Assembly: GCA_963788585.1 (NCBI GenBank) | Contig: CAWBHA010000003.1 | Location: 744,001 to 808,000 of the forward strand | DNA: 64,000 nucleotides | Reading direction: 5' to 3' | Source: Bog-473 sp963788585 | GTDB lineage: Bacteria; Actinomycetota; Acidimicrobiia; Acidimicrobiales; RAAP-2 | Shown here: in pieces, positions 17,806 to 26,943 of the stretch | How positions within the stretch are numbered: the first letter of the stretch is position 1 | Layout: each line of letters starts with the position of its first letter | Notes under the pieces: model-generated | What the model was told of the DNA's origin: nothing | Databases searched by the model: none | Seen by the model: the letters and a program-made list of their open reading frames with translations, nothing else | Made by a program: the position numbers and the translations under genes

Positions 17806-19239
17806 GTGACGGGTGAACCCTGGCTCTTAGACGCATGCTCCCTGGTCGATGCGTTCCGGGCAGGCACGCTGTCGCCGACGGAGGCGCTGGATGGATCGCT
17901 GGCGGCCATCGCAGGCTCTGACCTCAACGCCGTCTGCTTCGTCGACGAGGAGCGGGCGCGGGAGGCGGCAGCGAAAGCCGACGTCACCCAGCCGTTCGGT
18001 GGCGTCCCGATCGGCATCAAGGAGCTCGACCCGGTCGAGGGCTGGCCACAGACCGAGGCGTCACTCGTCTTCAGGGACCGGGTGTCCGACTACGACGGCA
18101 CGATGACGTCGCGGCTGCGCGACGGCGGCGCCGTCCTCGTCGGGCAGACCACGGCGTCGGAGTTCGGCGGCATCAACTGCACGTACACGCGTCTGCACGG
18201 CGCGACGTCGAACCCCTACGACCTCGAACGCACGCCGGGCGGCTCGTCTGGCGGCTCGGCCGCGTCCGTCGCGGGCGGCCTGCTCCCCATCTGCACCGGC
18301 GGTGACGGCGGCGGGTCCATCCGCATCCCCGCCGGCTTCACCGGGCTCCTCGGCCTGAAGGCGACCTTCGGGCGGATCCCGAAGGGCCCGCACACCGAGA
18401 TCGAGCCGCTGACCGCCGTCGTGGGCTGCGTGTCCCGGTCGGTGCGCGACACCGCCCGCTGGTTCGACGTCTGCAACGGCGCCGACGAGTACGACCCCTT
18501 CTCGCTTCCGCGCGTCGACGGCTGGGAGGCCGGGCTCGGCCAGCAGGAGCTCCGTGGCAGGCGGGTCGCCGTCTCGGTGGACCTCGGCGCGGCGATCGTC
18601 GCGTCAGCGGTGCAGGAGAAGGTCGAAGAGGCGGCGGACCTGTTGTGCAAGGACGCCGGGCTCGAGCGGGTCGACGTGCCCGTCGCGCTGCCCCGCGGCG
18701 GTCTGGAGTGGGCGTTGGCCGGCACCGCCAGCCTCCTGGTGGGCCTCGGCGACCTCTACCCGGGCTGCGAGTCCGAGCTGACGCCCGAGATCATGCTGGC
18801 GACCAACATCGCCACCAACCACTACAACGTCGACACGGCCAAGAGCATCGAGGCCTTCCGGCGCGACCTCGTCGTGCAGATGGCGCAGCTCTTCGAACAG
18901 GTCGACTTCATCGTCTGTGCGACCAACCCCGACGTGGCGTTCGGCGCAAAAGGCCCGATGCCGACCACGATCGACGGCGTCGACCTCATCGCCGAGCACG
19001 GGTTCGAGGCGGCCGTCGGGAACAACGGCGCGCTGACCATCCCCGCCAACACGACGGGACACCCGGCCGTGGCGATCCCCATCGGCACGGTCGACGGCCT
19101 GCCCGTCTCGATGCAGGTCATCGGGCGCCGGCACGCCGAGCAGCTGCTGCTCGACCTGGCCCGGGTCGTCGAGCTGGAGCGGCCGTGGCCGCTGGTGGCG
19201 CCCGGCGCACCGTCGCGGTCTGACCGTCTGACGACCTGA
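17806..19239 (+). CDS. Amidase-signature family amidase
   Basis: A 477-residue amidase with the Ser-cisSer-Lys triad visible: Lys72 in GIKELD, cis-Ser147/148 in TPGGSSGGSAAS and nucleophile Ser171 in GGDGGGSIRIPAG. Length is usual for the family. It begins at GTG 17806 and stands 48 bases after the MarR-VOC gene. Specificity is undefined; GatA is unlikely because GatB and GatC are not adjacent. Confidence 0.9.
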   Translation: MTGEPWLLDACSLVDAFRAGTLSPTEALDGSLAAIAGSDLNAVCFVDEERAREAAAKADVTQPFGGVPIGIKELDPVEGWPQTEASLVFRDRVSDYDGTMTSRLRDGGAVLVGQTTASEFGGINCTYTRLHGATSNPYDLERTPGGSSGGSAASVAGGLLPICTGGDGGGSIRIPAGFTGLLGLKATFGRIPKGPHTEIEPLTAVVGCVSRSVRDTARWFDVCNGADEYDPFSLPRVDGWEAGLGQQELRGRRVAVSVDLGAAIVASAVQEKVEEAADLLCKDAGLERVDVPVALPRGGLEWALAGTASLLVGLGDLYPGCESELTPEIMLATNIATNHYNVDTAKSIEAFRRDLVVQMAQLFEQVDFIVCATNPDVAFGAKGPMPTTIDGVDLIAEHGFEAAVGNNGALTIPANTTGHPAVAIPIGTVDGLPVSMQVIGRRHAEQLLLDLARVVELERPWPLVAPGAPSRSDRLTT

Positions 19240-19477
19240 CTCAGCGACCGGCGACGCCCGTCCAGAGGTCCGCACACACGCGACACACGTCGTCGGAAAC
19301 CGGTCGGCAACCGCGTCGCAACCGTCCGACAACCGACAGCGCGCACCAAACCCGCTCGCGCAACGACCCGACAAAGTACCCGCTCAACGGCAAGAAATTT
19401 TGGGTCCCCATTGCGCGTGTCTGTGACTTTCGGTACCTGCTTCTCACAAGGGTTTGCCGTACCCTGACGGAACCGAC

Positions 19478-20992
19478 ATGGCGGAAGAGATGCTGTTCAC
19501 TGTTGCCGGATCGGTCGCGATGCCGGCTCAGGTCATCTCGCTCGAAGAGGCGGGTCTCGAGGAACGCGCCGATCTCCAGGAATGGGTGCTGTCGAGTCCC
19601 GCCATTCTGGGCCCCGCGGTCAAGGTGATCACCTTCGACTTCGACGGCCTGCCGGCGACGGCCAACAACGCCAAGGACCGCATCTCGGTCCTCGGTCTCG
19701 GCGCCGACGGAAGGCTCGTCGTGGCCGAGCTCAAGAGCAGCCGCACCCCCGACACCGAGGTCTCGGCGGTCAAGTACGCCGCCGTCGCCAGCCGCATGCT
19801 CCCGGAGTCGCTGGCCGACCACTACGCGCGGTTCCAGAACCGCCGCCAGGTCCCGATGACCCCGGACGAGGCGCTGGCCGACCTGCAGGCGCACGCGCCC
19901 GACCTGTCCCAGGAGACGCTGCGCAAGCCCCGCATCGTGCTCCTCGCGCTCGGCTTCTCCCCCACCGTGACGGCGAGCGTCGTCTGGCTGAGCGAGACGG
20001 GCCTCGATATCTCTCTCGTCCAGCTCACCGCCTTCCGCTCCTACGTCTACGGGCGCGGCGGCACCAGCGGCAGCGTGCCGATGATCTCGGTCAGCCCGAT
20101 CTACCCCATCCGCGAGGTCGAGGAGTTCACCATCAGCCCCGAGCGCCAGCTCGCCAAGCAGATGGCGGACTCCAAGCGGCGCGTCCAGGACGCCAGCACC
20201 GTGCGCCGCCTCGTCACCGCCGAGCTCGTGGCCGACGGGACGATCTTCACGCTCAGCCCGCGCAGCGACGTCAACTTCGACCTGCGCACGCAGCTCGATG
20301 AGTGGTTGCACGAGGACCCCGCCCGTCGCACCGCGCACTGGCAGAACAACCTCGCCGCGCCGCTCGTGTGGGACGTGGACAAGGCCGCCTACACGCCGGC
20401 CGGCCTCGTCCGCCATATCGTCGAGCAGGCGACGGGCATCAGTCAGGACTTCTTCGGCACGCAGTGGTGGCGCGACCCGACCGGGTGGACGATGGTCGAG
20501 CTCGCCGGCCCGATCAGCGGCGGCCGCGGCGCGCTCTACCGCGAGTACTGGTCGCGCTGGCTCGAGCAGGTCCGCATCGACCATCCCAACTGGACCCCGA
20601 TGTCGACGCTGCCGGCGCAGAACTTCATCACGCTTCCCTCACCCGTGCGCGGCACGCACTACGGGCTGAGCTTCGCGGCCGGCGGCCGGCTGCGCTCGGA
20701 CTTCTCGATCGACCTCGGCTCCAACGAGGCGAGCATCGCCGAGTTCGAGTTGATCCGGGCGCAACAGGACCTGTTCGAGTCGATCTACGGCCGCGCGCTG
20801 TCGTGGGAGACGCTGCCCGACCGCAACGTCTACCGGATCTCCGACTACAGCGAGGGCGAGGTCACGCGGACCGAGGACTACGCGTTCTACATCGACTGGA
20901 TGATCGACGCCCAGGAGCGCATGCGCGCCGCACTCACCGGTGTCCTGCGCGACGACGAGCCGCCCGAGGACGTCGACTTCGACCGCCGCTGA
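19478..20992 (+). CDS. NucS-like EXK nuclease domain with DUF4268
   Basis: Residues 20-100 resemble DUF91/NucS and related PD-(D/E)XK nucleases: LQEWVLSSPAILG, then DRISVLGLGADGRLVVAELK with Asp and Glu-x-Lys at the expected spacing. Residues 330-495 read as DUF4268 (LYREYWSRWLEQV...LYR-like, FSIDLGSNEASIAEFELI, DWMIDAQERMRAAL). Total 504 residues. DUF4268 proteins often occur with restriction or defence loci, but here the gene is alone. ATG 19478 is preferred over an upstream start. Cleavage activity is inferred from motifs only. Confidence 0.72.
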   Translation: MAEEMLFTVAGSVAMPAQVISLEEAGLEERADLQEWVLSSPAILGPAVKVITFDFDGLPATANNAKDRISVLGLGADGRLVVAELKSSRTPDTEVSAVKYAAVASRMLPESLADHYARFQNRRQVPMTPDEALADLQAHAPDLSQETLRKPRIVLLALGFSPTVTASVVWLSETGLDISLVQLTAFRSYVYGRGGTSGSVPMISVSPIYPIREVEEFTISPERQLAKQMADSKRRVQDASTVRRLVTAELVADGTIFTLSPRSDVNFDLRTQLDEWLHEDPARRTAHWQNNLAAPLVWDVDKAAYTPAGLVRHIVEQATGISQDFFGTQWWRDPTGWTMVELAGPISGGRGALYREYWSRWLEQVRIDHPNWTPMSTLPAQNFITLPSPVRGTHYGLSFAAGGRLRSDFSIDLGSNEASIAEFELIRAQQDLFESIYGRALSWETLPDRNVYRISDYSEGEVTRTEDYAFYIDWMIDAQERMRAALTGVLRDDEPPEDVDFDRR

Positions 20993-20999
20993 CCCGTCG

Positions 21000-21845
21000 C
21001 TACGACCTCTTCAGCTTCCAGGCGGCGATCGGTGCGAACACCACGATGAGCCCCGCCGTCCACAGGAGTGAGGGCACCAGGTAGTAGGAGACGGTGTGGC
21101 CGAGGAGCTGTTGTGCCGCCGGACCTCCGGTCAGCAGACGGACCGTGTTCACCATCTGGGTCATGGGCTGGTTGGTGGCGAAGCCCTGCATCCAGCCGGG
21201 CATCGTCGACACCGGCACGTAGGCCGAGGACACGAAGCTCAGCGGGAAGACGAGGAACGACAGGCTCTGGGCCGCCTGGGGGCTGCCGGCCAAGAGGCCC
21301 ATGGCGATGAACATCCAGACGAAGGCGAAGCCATAGAGGAGGGTCAGGGCCAGCGCGGCGAGCGCGTCGAGGGTGGAACCACCGAGGCGGAAGCCGACGG
21401 CGAAGCCGACCGCGGTCATCACCACCACGCCCCACGCCACAAGCGTCGAGTCCGCGCTGACGCGGCCCGTGATGATGGAGATGAGCCGGATCGGCAGGCT
21501 GCGCAGCCGGTCGAAGAGGCCGCCCGCCTGGTCGTCGGCCACGCCGCTCGCCGCGCCCATGCCTTGGAAGAGCACGCCGGTCACGACGAAACCCGGCACG
21601 AGGAAGTCCACGTAGTTCAGCGCTCCCGTGTGCGCCACCGCGCCGCCGAAGACGTAACGGAAGATGAACAGGAACAGCACGCCCTGCGCGGTCCCAGCGA
21701 CGATGAGCGCCGGCGTGCGCCAGAACTTCTTCAGCGTGCGCGTCGCCACCTGCGTGGAGGCGGTGAGATAGCCGGCCCCCTGGTTGGTCACAGCACTGAG
21801 CGGCCGCGTCAGGCGCGGCGGGTCGAGGGTCAGGTCCATGGTCAT
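21000..21845 (-). CDS. ABC-2 type exporter permease
   Basis: A 281-residue DrrB-like membrane protein: ALIVAGTAQGVLFLFIFRYV as first membrane segment, DRLRSLPIRLISIITGR coupling motif, YVPVSTMPGWMQGFATNQPM near the end. It starts within the ATPase stop (ATGA-type overlap at 21842-21845). It is paralogous to the permease at 15990, with the same layout but on the opposite strand. Confidence 0.9.
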   Translation of the reverse strand: MTMDLTLDPPRLTRPLSAVTNQGAGYLTASTQVATRTLKKFWRTPALIVAGTAQGVLFLFIFRYVFGGAVAHTGALNYVDFLVPGFVVTGVLFQGMGAASGVADDQAGGLFDRLRSLPIRLISIITGRVSADSTLVAWGVVVMTAVGFAVGFRLGGSTLDALAALALTLLYGFAFVWMFIAMGLLAGSPQAAQSLSFLVFPLSFVSSAYVPVSTMPGWMQGFATNQPMTQMVNTVRLLTGGPAAQQLLGHTVSYYLVPSLLWTAGLIVVFAPIAAWKLKRS

Positions 21846-22807
21846 GCTGCGTCCTTTTCCGGTGCTGTCGGGTCGGTACGGCCCGTCAGGGCCAGGAACA
21901 CCTCGTCGAGGGTGGGTCGGCGCAACGCGATGTCCTCGACGGGAACCTCGGCGTCGTCGAGCGCGCGCACCACGACCGGGAGGAGCTTCGCCCCACCCGG
22001 CGCGGCGATGGAGGCACGGCGCGTAGCGGGATCGGTCGAGGGCTCGCCCTGGCCCAGCGCGCCGAGCACCTCGGCGGCCTGGCGCATCGTGGGCACGTCG
22101 ACGGCGTGCAGCTCGATCATGTCGGCGCCGACGCGCGACTTGAGCTCCGCCGGCGTGCCCTGCGCGATGACGCGGCCGTCGTCGATGATGACGATGTGGG
22201 CGGCGAGGTGGTCGGCCTCATCGAGGTACTGGGTGGTGAGCAGGATGTCGGTCCCGGCCCAGCTCATCTCGCGGATGGCGTCCCACACCTCGTTGCGGCT
22301 CCCGGGGTCGAGGCCGGTGGTTGGCTCGTCGAGGAGGAGCAGTCGGGGCGAGCCGACCAGGCTCGCCCCGAGGTCGAGGCGACGGCGCATGCCGCCGGAA
22401 TAGGTCCGGACGTAGCGGTCGGCGGCCTCCACCAGATCCATCTGCTCGAGGATGCGCTCGGCACTCTGCTTGGCGGCCCTGGCCGACTGCCCGTAGAGGC
22501 GCGCCACCATCACGAGGTTCTCGCGGCCGGTCATGACCTCCTCCACGGCGGCGGACTGGCCGGCGAGCCCGATCATGCGGCGCACCGCCATCGGGTCGCG
22601 CACGACGTCGCGTCCGTCGACGGCGAGGGTGCCGCGGTCGGGCTCGATGAGCGTCGCCACCATGCGGATGAACGTCGTCTTCCCGGCGCCGTTCGGCCCG
22701 AGGATGGCGACCGGTTCGCCCGGCGGCAGGGTCAGGGTCAGGTCGGTCAGGGCGTGGACCTTGCCGAACTTCTTGGCGAGGCCGTCGGCCTCGATGAGGG
22801 CGTGCAC
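21842..22807 (-). CDS. ABC exporter ATPase, drug-resistance type
   Basis: A 321-residue ATPase with Walker A ILGPNGAGKTTFI, signature YSGGMRRRLDLGASL, Walker B LLLLDEPTTGLDP and the DrrA-type C-terminal region ending RRPTLDEVFLALTGR. With the overlapping permease it forms a two-gene exporter. A PadR gene lies upstream on the same strand, separated by a strong hairpin, and probably controls it. Confidence 0.92.
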   Translation of the reverse strand: MHALIEADGLAKKFGKVHALTDLTLTLPPGEPVAILGPNGAGKTTFIRMVATLIEPDRGTLAVDGRDVVRDPMAVRRMIGLAGQSAAVEEVMTGRENLVMVARLYGQSARAAKQSAERILEQMDLVEAADRYVRTYSGGMRRRLDLGASLVGSPRLLLLDEPTTGLDPGSRNEVWDAIREMSWAGTDILLTTQYLDEADHLAAHIVIIDDGRVIAQGTPAELKSRVGADMIELHAVDVPTMRQAAEVLGALGQGEPSTDPATRRASIAAPGGAKLLPVVVRALDDAEVPVEDIALRRPTLDEVFLALTGRTDPTAPEKDAA

Positions 22808-22920
22808 GGGCGCGCGCCTCCTTTCGTACGTGGTGAGCCCGTGCCGGCGGGGGATGGCCTACGCTTCGGTTGCTGCCTCGGGCGAAGGTCCCTCGTGGGC
22901 CGGGCTCGTGGTTGTGTAGT

Positions 22921-22955
22921 CCCGGGGCCGCGTGTTTGGCGCACGCGGCCCCGGG
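22921..22955. terminator. 14-bp perfect GC hairpin between PadR and exporter genes
   Basis: Arms 22921-22934 (cccggggccgcgtg) and 22942-22955 are perfectly complementary with a 7-base loop. It lies 13 bases past the PadR stop on the minus strand and before the exporter ATPase. It is a likely terminator or attenuator for PadR transcription; no T-run follows. Confidence 0.6.
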
Positions 22956-22967
22956 TCATCTACGAGG

Positions 22968-23634
22968 TCATTCCTGGGTGATGTCCTTCGAGGACTCGTT
23001 GGGGAGTTCGAAGGAGAAGTGCACCTCCTCGGGGTCGAATTCGTCGGACTGGAACAGGCGCCAGAGGTCGAGCCCCTCGAGGGAGCCGGACTGCATCTCG
23101 TCGGCGAGGGCGGTGACGAACTTGCGCTCGGCGACGAGTTGGCCCTCCTCGTACTCCGCCTCGAGCCCGAAGATGCGCGGCAGCCCAGCCTCGCGGGCCG
23201 CCTTCTCGACACCTCGTAACGAGACGAGCTTGACGGTGAGCGTCGTCGGCCCGGCGTCGCAACGCGGCCAGCGCGTCGTCGGGGTCGAGAGCCGGGAGAA
23301 ACGACAGGCCGGCCATGAAGGCGGGGTACTCCTTGGCGGGGGTGCCGATGAGCTCGGTGAGCCAGTCGGTCATCTCGGTGGTGCCGGCCTCGGTGATCTC
23401 GTAGACGGTGCGCTGCGGCCGCTTCCCCTCCTGGACGGTGCCGGTCGCCTTGACGAAGCCCTTCTTCTCGAGCGACTCGACGACCGCGTAGAGGGACCCG
23501 TAGTTGAGACGGACGCTCTCCTGCTTGGCCCTTTGCCGAAGCGTCTGGGCCACTTCGTAGGGGTGCATCGGCTTCTCGTGCAGACAGACCAGGACCGCCA
23601 GGGCGAGGGGGTTGGACCGTGACCACCTGGGCAT
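22968..23634 (-). CDS. PadR-family regulator (one frame break)
   Basis: The N-terminal winged helix is typical PadR: LALAVLVCLHEKPMHPYEVA, LNYGSLYAVVESLEKKGFV and KRPQRTVYEITEAGTTEM. A break near 23255 leads to a C-terminal helical region (RRPTTLTVKLVSLRGVEKAA...FELPNESSKDITQE) ending at TGA, complement of 22968-22970. About 221 residues. The start is almost at the predicted transcription start, so the mRNA would be leaderless. It likely represses itself and the exporter that follows. Confidence 0.83.
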
Positions 23635-23641
23635 ACGTGGC

Positions 23642-23670
23642 AGAGTACTTTATTCAGAGTAGTCTGTCAA
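23642..23670 (-). promoter_or_regulatory. Leaderless PadR promoter with repeated AGAGT words
   Basis: On the minus strand TTGACA (complement of 23665-23670), a 17-base spacer and TACTCT (complement of 23642-23647) put transcription start about one base before the ATG at 23634. On the plus strand AGAGTAC, AGAGTAG and AGAGTGC recur through 23642-23679, plausible PadR contact sites. Confidence 0.6.
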
Positions 23671-23717
23671 GAGTGCTCTGACCGATGCTCATTCGGGCTG
23701 CGTCCGGTCCCAGGGCT

Positions 23718-24338
23718 CTAGACCTCCACGGGCGGCAAGCCCAACATCTCCCGGAAGTCCGCCGTCGTGTTCGTGAGCGGGAAGGGCGCGTCGGGCACGG
23801 GCAGTCCGAGCCGGTCGCAGATGGGGTCCCAGCCGTCGGCAACGGTCCATTCGAGCAGCCGCTCCTTGGGGACGCCGGAGCGCACCTGTTCGTTGTGCCG
23901 GTCGAACGCGGCAACCATCGCGTCGCGATCGTCGACCCGGTCGTCGAAGCGCTCATCAAAGAGACGGAGCATGGCCGCCATCCACTCGTTGCCTTCTTCC
24001 AACATCTGGCGCATGCCGCCGAAGATGGTGTTGGTGCAGCTCGTGAACCAGGCGTCGGGGTCGCGCGTCGAGAGGACCACCAGCGCGTCGGGGTTGGCGG
24101 CGGCGAGCTCCGGCCAGAAGCTCGCACCGGGCCAATCCACCTGGGCGGTGTAGTCCTGCATCAGCGCACCCCAGTCGACGGGCCGGCCGTCGATGGCGTC
24201 GATCCAGACGGGCAGCTGCTCGGGATGCCCGAACACCTCCACCATGTGGTGGCAGGTGCCGCCCAGGAGCTGCTCGAACGCCAGCTTCAACGAGTGGGTC
24301 CCTGTGCGACCCACGCCCGCCCCCACGACCTGCAGCAT
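23718..24338 (-). CDS. Sulfotransferase-family protein
   Basis: A 206-residue protein beginning VVGAGVGRTGTHSLKLAFEQ, the 5'-PSB loop that binds PAPS phosphate, followed by the 3'-PB-like segment DALVVLSTRDPDAWF. This short form is common in actinobacteria and fungi (P-loop sulfotransferase, pfam17784). The acceptor is unknown. It is divergent from the PIG-L cassette. Confidence 0.82.
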   Translation of the reverse strand: MLQVVGAGVGRTGTHSLKLAFEQLLGGTCHHMVEVFGHPEQLPVWIDAIDGRPVDWGALMQDYTAQVDWPGASFWPELAAANPDALVVLSTRDPDAWFTSCTNTIFGGMRQMLEEGNEWMAAMLRLFDERFDDRVDDRDAMVAAFDRHNEQVRSGVPKERLLEWTVADGWDPICDRLGLPVPDAPFPLTNTTADFREMLGLPPVEV

Positions 24339-24499
24339 CGAAGCCCTCCTCCCTGCGATCGGTCAGTCGCCGAACGTAGCTCGTCGAGGCGGCGGCTGCA
24401 CCGCCCGTGTCTCAACCCGGACGGAGCGCCCGGTTGCCTGGTCCCTCACACCTTCGTCACCTGCACCACCAGCGTTGGTTGGGCCTAACCTGCCTGTTC

Positions 24500-25309
24500 G
24501 TGGCGCCCACCATCCTCCACGTCGCCCCGCACCCCGACGACGAGGCGGTGGGCTGCCCCGGTTCTCTGCTCCACCTGCAGGACCGGGGGTGGACCGTGGT
24601 GAGCCTCATCACCAGCCTGGGTTTCGAGGGTCAGCGGGAGCGCCGCCGCGCCGAGGCTGAAGAGGCGGCGGCCCGGGCCGGCTTCGCCCCCGTCTTCCTC
24701 GACCCACCGCTCGACCTCGACCTCGACGGCGACCTCGCCCACGCCACGCAGCGCCTGGGAGCCGAGCTCCCGGCCCTCGTCAAAGAGCACGACGCATCCA
24801 TCGTCGCGTCGCCCTCCCCCCATGACGTGCACCACGGCCACGAGTCCGTCGGGCGCGGCGTCCAGCGCGCCCTCGCCGCCCTGGCACCCAACGTGCGCTG
24901 GTGGATGTACGGGGTGTGGGGCGAACTGCCAGCGCCCAACGTCTTCTACGGCTTCGACCAGGCCGTGCTCGACCGCGCCCTGCACATCCTCGACGCCTAC
25001 TCCGGCGAGCTCGACCGCAACGACTACCGGCCGTTCCTCACGGGCCGGGCCATGGCCAACGCGGTGATGGGTTCCGAGCGAGTGTTCGGGTTCGGATCGG
25101 CGGGGGCGAGCCGGCTCCCCTACGCCGAGCTCGTCACCGAGGTCCGGCTGCTCGACGGCCGCTTCATGGCCTCCGAACCCCACTTCCTCGACCAGGGCCC
25201 CGGGCCGCGCACCGGGTACGACGTCGACCTCACCCCGTGGCTCGACTCCGCGAGCATGCACGAACTGGTGGGGTACATCCGGGAGGTGCGGGAGGGCCAC
25301 CCGGCGTGA
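24500..25309 (+). CDS. PIG-L (LmbE) family deacetylase
   Basis: The family zinc motif HVAPHPDDEAVGC occurs at the very start and the second metal motif is HDVHHGHESVG (HxxH). About 269 residues. The family includes MshB and Mca (mycothiol metabolism) and N-acetylglucosamine deacetylases of natural-product pathways. GTG 24500 is chosen because the fold begins directly after it. Its stop overlaps the next gene's GTG (25306-25309), so it is translationally coupled to two dioxygenases. Confidence 0.85.
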   Translation: MAPTILHVAPHPDDEAVGCPGSLLHLQDRGWTVVSLITSLGFEGQRERRRAEAEEAAARAGFAPVFLDPPLDLDLDGDLAHATQRLGAELPALVKEHDASIVASPSPHDVHHGHESVGRGVQRALAALAPNVRWWMYGVWGELPAPNVFYGFDQAVLDRALHILDAYSGELDRNDYRPFLTGRAMANAVMGSERVFGFGSAGASRLPYAELVTEVRLLDGRFMASEPHFLDQGPGPRTGYDVDLTPWLDSASMHELVGYIREVREGHPA

Positions 25310-26145
25310 CGGCGGGTGACACGTCGCCGGTCCCGCCGCCGAGCCTGGTGGAGGCCTTCCGGCGCGACGGGTTCGTCGTGGTGCCTGACCTGCTGTCGGC
25401 CGACGAGATCCGCCGGTACGGGTCGGCGGTGGACGAGGCGGTGGCCCGCCGGAGTGGCTTCGACACCCGCAAGCTGGCGGAGAAGTCGCGCTACGAGCAG
25501 AGCTTCACCCAGTGCCAGAACCTCTGGGAGGACTGCGCCGACGTCCGGCCGCTCACCTTCCACCCGCTTGTCGCCGGGACGGCTGCCCGGCTGCTCGGCG
25601 TCGACGCCGTCCGGATCTGGCACGACCAGGCCCTGTACAAAGAGGCTGGCGGACGCGAGACGGACCCGCACCAGGACCAGCCGTACTGGCCGATCGTCGA
25701 GACCGACACCGTCACGGCGTGGATCCCCTTCGACGGCTCCACCCTGGCCAACGGCGCCATGGGCTACTTGCCGGGGAGCCACCGGCTCGGCCTGCGCGAG
25801 TTCGTGGACATCTTCACCGGCACCGTTGGGGAGGACCCGCTGGCCCGGCGCGAGCTCGAGGGCATCGAGCCGGTGTGGGTCGAGGTGCCGCCGGGGTCGG
25901 TCGCCTTCCATCACGGCCTCACGTTCCACTTGGCCAAACCCAATACGACCGGTACGGTCCGGCGCGTGCACACGGCCATCTACTTCGCGGACGGCTCGAC
26001 GCGGGGCGAGGGCCGCTTCCCCCACCCGTCGGTCGAGCGGGCGGGCATCGCGGTGGGGGCGGTCATCGCCAGCGACGTGACGCCGGTCGCCTGGCCCCGT
26101 GCCGAGGGCGAGCTCCCCGACCCGCCGGCGGAGCCGATCGGATGA
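25306..26145 (+). CDS. Phytanoyl-CoA dioxygenase (PhyH) family protein, first copy
   Basis: A 279-residue Fe(II)/2-oxoglutarate enzyme: FRRDGFVVVPDLLSADEI, the HxD metal pair in TDPHQDQPYWP, GAMGYLPGSHRLG and the distal His in SVAFHHGLTFHLAKPN with a following Arg for 2-oxoglutarate. The GTG start overlaps the PIG-L stop and the stop overlaps the second PhyH start (ATGA at 26142-26145). PhyH enzymes hydroxylate lipids or natural products; the substrate here is unknown. Confidence 0.88.
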   Translation: MTAGDTSPVPPPSLVEAFRRDGFVVVPDLLSADEIRRYGSAVDEAVARRSGFDTRKLAEKSRYEQSFTQCQNLWEDCADVRPLTFHPLVAGTAARLLGVDAVRIWHDQALYKEAGGRETDPHQDQPYWPIVETDTVTAWIPFDGSTLANGAMGYLPGSHRLGLREFVDIFTGTVGEDPLARRELEGIEPVWVEVPPGSVAFHHGLTFHLAKPNTTGTVRRVHTAIYFADGSTRGEGRFPHPSVERAGIAVGAVIASDVTPVAWPRAEGELPDPPAEPIG

Positions 26146-26938
26146 CCGACGTGCTGACGGACGAGCAACGCGCGTCGTGGGCCGAGCGGGGGTTCTTCCG
26201 TATCGAGGGGTTCGCGCCGACGGAGACCTGTGCCGCGATGCTCGAGCGCGTGACCCAGGTCTGCCGCGACCCCTCCCTGGCCGACGAGATAGGCGTCAAG
26301 GTGGTGCCGGAGAGCAACAAGGCCGGTGTGACCGTCGCCCATCCCGAGGACGGCGTGTCCAAGGTCTTCAAGCTCCATCGCGACCCGGTCTTCGCCGACT
26401 TCGCCCACTCGGCCGCCGGTGGTCGACGCGGCCGCCGAGCTCATCGCGCCCGAGATCGACGTCTTCTTGTCGCAGTTCATCTTCAAGACGGCGGGCGCGT
26501 GGGGCCAACCCTGGCACCAGGACTCGTTCTACTTCCCCTTCGAACCGGCCCGGCCGATCGTGGGGATATGGCTGGCCGTCACCGAGGCGACCCTGGCCAA
26601 CGGCTGCCTGCACGTGCTGCCCGGGTCCCACGCCGAACCTGTGCACACGCACGTGCCGGACCGCCGGCCGGGCGCCGAACTACGGCTACTTCGAGATCGT
26701 CGACCACGACATGGCCACCGCCGAGCCGGTGCTCATGGACCCGGGCGACCTCCTGGTCTTCGACAGCCATCTCATGCACTGCTCGACCGACAACGAGTCC
26801 GACGGCATCCGCGCCGCCATGGTGTACCACTACGCCGCGGCCGGGACGGTCGACCACACCGACGAGTACTTCCCGAGCATCAACGACTGGGTGCCGGCCC
26901 GCCGGGAAGGGCGGCCGACGGCGCCACAGGCGGCGTAG
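26142..26938 (+). CDS. PhyH family dioxygenase, second copy (two frame breaks)
   Basis: Starts MTDVLTDEQRASWAERGFFRIEGFAP. A break near 26415 leads to VDAAAELIAPEIDVFLSQF and the HxD motif PWHQDSFYF, then NGCLHVLPGSHAEPVHTHV. A second break near 26670 leads to DPGDLLVFDSHLMHCSTDN with the distal His, and the end NDWVPARREGR. About 265 residues, all motifs intact. It is clearly different from the first copy, so they are not a recent duplication. Confidence 0.83.
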
Positions 26939-26943
26939 GCGCG

